From Macrotrachela quadricornifera (lineage: Eukaryota; Rotifera; Eurotatoria; Philodinida; Philodinidae): a stretch of DNA of 64,000 nucleotides. Location of the stretch: the NCBI GenBank assembly GCA_022393335.1, contig JAJEKB010000947.1, forward strand, positions 1 to 64,000, in the 5' to 3' direction. Below, piece after piece: positions 59,680-64,000 of the stretch (its first letter is position 1; each line of letters begins with the position of its first letter). A program made the position numbers and the translations under genes. The notes below the pieces were generated by a model, which was not told where the DNA came from, ran no database searches, and was given only the letters and a program-made list of their open reading frames with translations.

Positions 59680-62600
59680 TCGTTCTTGCACTAAATCATT
59701 AATTCTATCCTTAATATCGCCCGCCCTTACACATACTAGAGACCGGATGATATTCGCATGTGCATATAGAATAAGAGAATATAATATCTACATATATATA
59801 TATATTTATGTAAGTCATTTTGTCTTGTTAGCTCAATGATATTATTCATCAATATATTTGCCTTTATTCTTTCTCCTTTTTTTTTCTTGTATAACCCTCC
59901 TGAGGATATGCATGAATATGTGTGGATACATCATTTAATAGTCTTATCTTTATTTTAATCTTAAGAATAAAATATAACTTTTATTATATTTCAAATAAAT
60001 ATTTTATACGATTAATGAATTAGTATAAAAATGTAGTACAAATGTAATTTATTCTTAATAGATATATATATTTGAGAAAAAACTAATTCTGTTGAGTTGA
60101 TGAAAACTTTTTGATAACGATCATATGATACTTTCGACACTTCTAGATAAATAAAATGTTAACAAGTTTGCGATGAATTTATATGACTCAAATCATTGTA
60201 CCTAATTTATTGGAAAGTCTTGCTTCTTACCAATCATGCGCAATAAATCTTATTTGTTATTTGATACATATTGATTAAGAGGGTTAACATAACAGTATTT
60301 ATATACGCATTCCTAAAGGCTTATTGTCAAGGAGAAAACAACATTAATTATAGAATACAGAATAATTTTTTTTACTTTATAAACTCATTTTTAGACAAAC
60401 AGTGATGGATGCATATATTTGAATGTATTCTATCATATTCTAGATAAATTTTTTATATTCATTATATTTTCATCATATAACAAATCAATGTAATTTAGAT
60501 TATTTTGATATGTTCATCTTTAGTAATATCTTTCATATTTTTAAATTCAGTTTTTTATTATTTAAAATAAAAGAAAGAAATATGCATTGGTATAGAAAAA
60601 GAGCTAAATAAATTAAGTTTATCTTCATATATAGATTAGTAAATTGATATAAAATATCCTTTCATGCGTTAAGATTAATATAGAGGTTATTGCCCATTAA
60701 TCAATTCAAATCAATTTTATTACTAGGGAAATATTCTTCTCAATGGTACATTAGTGAAAAATAGTTTTGCTACAGAAAATTGCTACTTTTCTAATATAGA
60801 ATAAATCAGAATATTTTCGATATATATATTTCTTGTGATTCGCATATAGATGTCACTCGTGAGTGTTACATTTCTTTCATTTTCCATACATGATCAGTTA
60901 TTTTGAGAATTGATAAACAAAATAAAAATTAGTGAAGCACATAACCACGTTGTATGTATAAAATGGAAGTTCTTTCACTTGTCGTCCTATTGCATTTATT
61001 TTTATTTTTCTTAGTTGTTTTAATAAATAAATCTGGTTTTTTTCAATAATAGACAACTTTTTGATTAAAGTGAATTTTTAGTTTCATTTAATAATTGTGA
61101 ACACATTTGCTCTTTACATTTATTGCGTATATTCTTGTTTTAATACTATTTTTCTACATTGGATATATTTCGATTGACTGGCTATACGAATTTGGAAGTA
61201 TTTTTTCAAGTAGTGATATAAAGAGCTGATTTTCATGTTTTTGAAAGAATGAGCTTATACCAAATGAATGTTGTCAGACTAAAATTCCACAAGCCTTACC
61301 ACCAATAGGATCTTAGTTATGCTATTATTTTATAAATGATCTATCATAAAATCAACATCTATTTTTAGTTTTAATTCAAATTATATAAGCATTTTAATTC
61401 TGTCTGTTGGAGCAACTTTATATAGTAGATGAATTAAATAGAAAGGTAAGGTAGTTATTTATCTTTATGTATGTGTCTGAAAGAATAAACAAAAGTACTT
61501 ATATAAGTATAAATGAGTACGATATGATACATTTGACACATAGATTGGTGACGAGGTTATTGTCATTATAAGTAAGATGAATGAATGTAAGGCATGACAT
61601 GACATTTAATAGTATATTTATCTATCTGTCTTTGTGAAGGTTATTTAAAGAATATTTTTCTATATTCATTATTGCTCTTTTGTGACAAATACTTATTATC
61701 TATCAATAAACGAAACAATTTCAACATTAAATAATATTTAACTACTTTCAATATTTTATCAATTTCACGTTTAATATGTAGTAGTTTCAGTTAACATTAT
61801 TTATCATCACAATTTGTACATTGGACAAGTTGTTATAGAGTTTACTATATAACAATAATGCTTATTTTATCAATATATGATGTATATCATGATTTTAATT
61901 GTATAGCTGCTAAGGGTAAAGTACTCTATTCCATATCGTTAAGAATGGAAGTTTAAGCAGAGTTTCCGGTTCTTGGCGACTAGGACTCGGCGCGGATTCC
62001 GTTCAAAGGAAACCGGAAATTTACAATGGTGTATCCACTATAAAAGAAAAATATATCTAAATATCTCACATTGTTCAGAACACGCAGATAGGAGTTATCA
62101 AATGGGTTCCATTTCTCGAAGATGAAGAATCCTAACATTTCTAACTCAGTTTTTTGCTGTTCTTGGCTGCTTTGATATGTCTCTTACTCTCAAATATCAT
62201 TATTTCATCTGAAAATGAATGCACAAAAGAACTATCGAATGGGTTCTTATACGCATTAGTGAGCGATGAAAACGCGAGGTACAAACAATTTAGTGCTTCA
62301 CATAAAGTCTAGACTAGAAAAAGGTGATTACATAACTGTTTTTATAAAACTTTCTCATTATATTGTTCTTACTTAGTCTTTCCAGCTCTATATACAAATA
62401 TCACGAGAAATTCACATTTTAAAACGAAACATTATCGACGTTTGGCAACAAGAGTTTTTCATTGAACACATAAGCCATCATGTGAGTGTATCAAATTCTG
62501 GACAATTTAGATAAATTAGAAATTATTCTGTCATGCTCTGGCGTCTGTGCAAGACATAATGCCATTATAAATGCATTTCATCGATACCAAGTAATATTGT

Positions 62601-64000
62601 GTTTTCGTATGCAATCATCTTCCGATCATATTATTCGTTTCATCAATTTATCAATTTGACTGATTTATCTGTTCCTACTTTCGAAGAATTCAATTTTGTA
62701 TTATAGCAGACTTGGAATCCGTCCGAATTTTTTAGACCGGATCGGAGTGGACCAACTAATGTCCATTGGTCCAAATTTTTAATACGATTAGCGGAAAATC
62801 GGCTGGTCGCGATTCTTAAGTTAATCGAAAACAAGCCAAACAGTCAAAATTCTAGATTTCACTAATGAAGAATCGATGTGTTGTATATATCAACTTATCA
62901 GTCAGTTCTTTGCAGAAAATATCAAATTCATAAGATTTTCAGAGCATCTAACCATTAACCACAATCTTAATTTTAGTCTGTCATATATAGTATGCTAATA
63001 TTAAGGATAAACCAAGGTTGCTTTGAAAAAAATTTCGACTATGAACACGGTGATCTAATGCATGTCGCTTTTATATTAAACTTTCTATTTAAGATTTATT
63101 AATATCTCCAGATTATCGCGGTTACATAGTGCTAATTGATAGAAAAACCTTTGCAATAATACTGATTTTTTCAATATTTTGTTACGAACGGTTGAATTGA
63201 GCACTAGTAATTATCAAGATTCTATAAAAATTAACTAAAATTACTCGAGAAAAATGAGTCCGAGATTTCAACATGGAAAAGCTTTAATTTAGACTGATAT
63301 CAACTTGTAACATCTGGCTGTCTTTTCTTGAGCAGAAAATATTCATTTGATATAATATGAAGCTTTGGTTTTAGGATAAGAAAGTATTAGTGACTCTTGA
63401 GAGGTGGTACCTAAAATAGAATTAAAATTTTGTCAGTAGGAAATTTTCAGGTATATATTTCTTAATCTTTGATACAATAAATATGGTTAAAAGTATCAAT
63501 AAGAACTGATCTCGAAAGTTGAATCGGACCGATTCGGTTCTAAATAAGATGTGAATTTCAGTTTTCTATTAACAACTAGAAACATTAGTATGGAACTAGA
63601 AGCCTTTTTTGGCATCATCATTCATTTTTGTGCAGCTTGAGATTTCCGCCGACAGCATCAGTCATACTTCTATAGTCAACTAATTTTGATTTACACATCC
63701 ATGCATTCTTTTATATACCATGTGAGTTTCCATGTTCATTCTGACTTTTTCTCTTTTGAGCAGAAACCTCTTGCCTTGCTTCTACACATTCCTATGTGGT
63801 CTAGGATCTCCATCAATATCTTGAAGCATTCCTCTATCTCTTGTACATTTTCCTTCTCGATCTTACGCATTCACATGCAGTGTGAAGGTTGGCGCCAGTG
63901 CTGTTAGACATTATCTTCAGAATAATCAGTACTAGAGGTCCAAACAGGCCTCATCTTCGAGGCCTGTCGGCCTGTCTACTTATTTTAGCAAATACAAAAA
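59680..64000. other. 4.3 kb without a recognised gene
   Basis: Mostly AT-rich. Local structures only: an inverted pair GTTTCCGGTTC and GGAAACCGGAAA at about 61970-62022 around a GC-rich loop, GGACCA/TGGTCC at about 62750-62775, and AGGCCTCATCTTCGAGGCCT at 63942-63964 near the window end. None could be extended to a full element. The frame at 63686-63907 has no motif. Confidence 0.45.

Noticed and set aside
58898..59839. N-rich and L-rich frames overlapping the polyQ exon
   Set aside because: Frame-shifted and antisense reads of CAA/CAG repeats (polyN, polyL, polyV).
62690..62830. F-box/LRR-like piece (DLSVPTFEEFNF)
   Set aside because: Too short, interrupted by stops, and without further matching lines nearby.

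Overview
The window reads as eukaryotic animal DNA, most likely a bdelloid rotifer of the Rotaria type. This is inferred from the AT-rich sequence, many introns of about 45-70 nt with GT..AG ends, N/Q-rich coding sequence, an F-box/LRR-like protein of the kind expanded in rotifers, small 7TM receptors and dense remains of DNA transposons. No rRNA, tRNA gene, CRISPR array or bacterial operon is visible. A 10-base run of N at 42901-42910 is a scaffold gap.

Positions 1-32000 are gene-poor and transposon-rich. Likely working genes are a one-intron 7TM receptor (5542-6529, minus) and a four-exon F-box protein (12928-16037, plus). A ricin-B-type lectin exon and an EGF-like exon (8138-9417, minus) look like fragments. 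Around them lie a MITE with 72-bp terminal inverted repeats (1-275), a tRNA-derived SINE candidate (3140-3510), a Tc1/mariner relic (7051-7953), two non-autonomous hAT elements (9777-10271 and 10450-10605) and a complete but mutated autonomous-type hAT element with a perfect 8-bp target-site duplication (16970-20007). An unrecognised multi-exon gene (20243-22631) carries a MITE inserted precisely in an exon. A five-unit tandem array in which every unit looks like a small intron plus a mini-exon (24891-25184) sits next to a decayed ALDH7A1/antiquitin copy (25842-27200).

Positions 32000-60000 are gene-rich. In order: a rhodopsin-like receptor (32137-34306), a secreted N/Q-rich protein (36316-37065), a 15-exon TTLL6/13-type tubulin polyglutamylase (37932-42850), the scaffold gap, the 5' part of a CYP4-type cytochrome P450 (42911-43479, minus) with a decayed duplicate of its 5' end, HAPSTR1/C16orf72 (44160-45016, minus), a NAP1-family histone chaperone (45309-47129), an unknown N/S-rich protein (47573-48356, minus), a TPR-SET protein (48922-52025), a pogo/Tc5-like transposase relic, a GT31 glycosyltransferase (54686-55838, minus), a small IAP-type RING protein (56384-56855) and a polyQ protein (57451-59679). 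Three pairs are head-to-head: HAPSTR1/NAP1, unknown/TPR-SET and GT31/RING. Long foldback elements lie at 35192-35773 and inside a TTLL intron at 41341-42025. From 59680 to the end I see no gene.

Three otherwise intact genes need one base removed from a homopolymer (A8, T9, A9, T9) to read through, and the hAT transposase shows the same lesion at a T7 run. Together with the N gap this points to consensus errors of a long-read assembly rather than gene death. All exon models are by eye from splice signals, reading phase and family resemblance; no database search was run.
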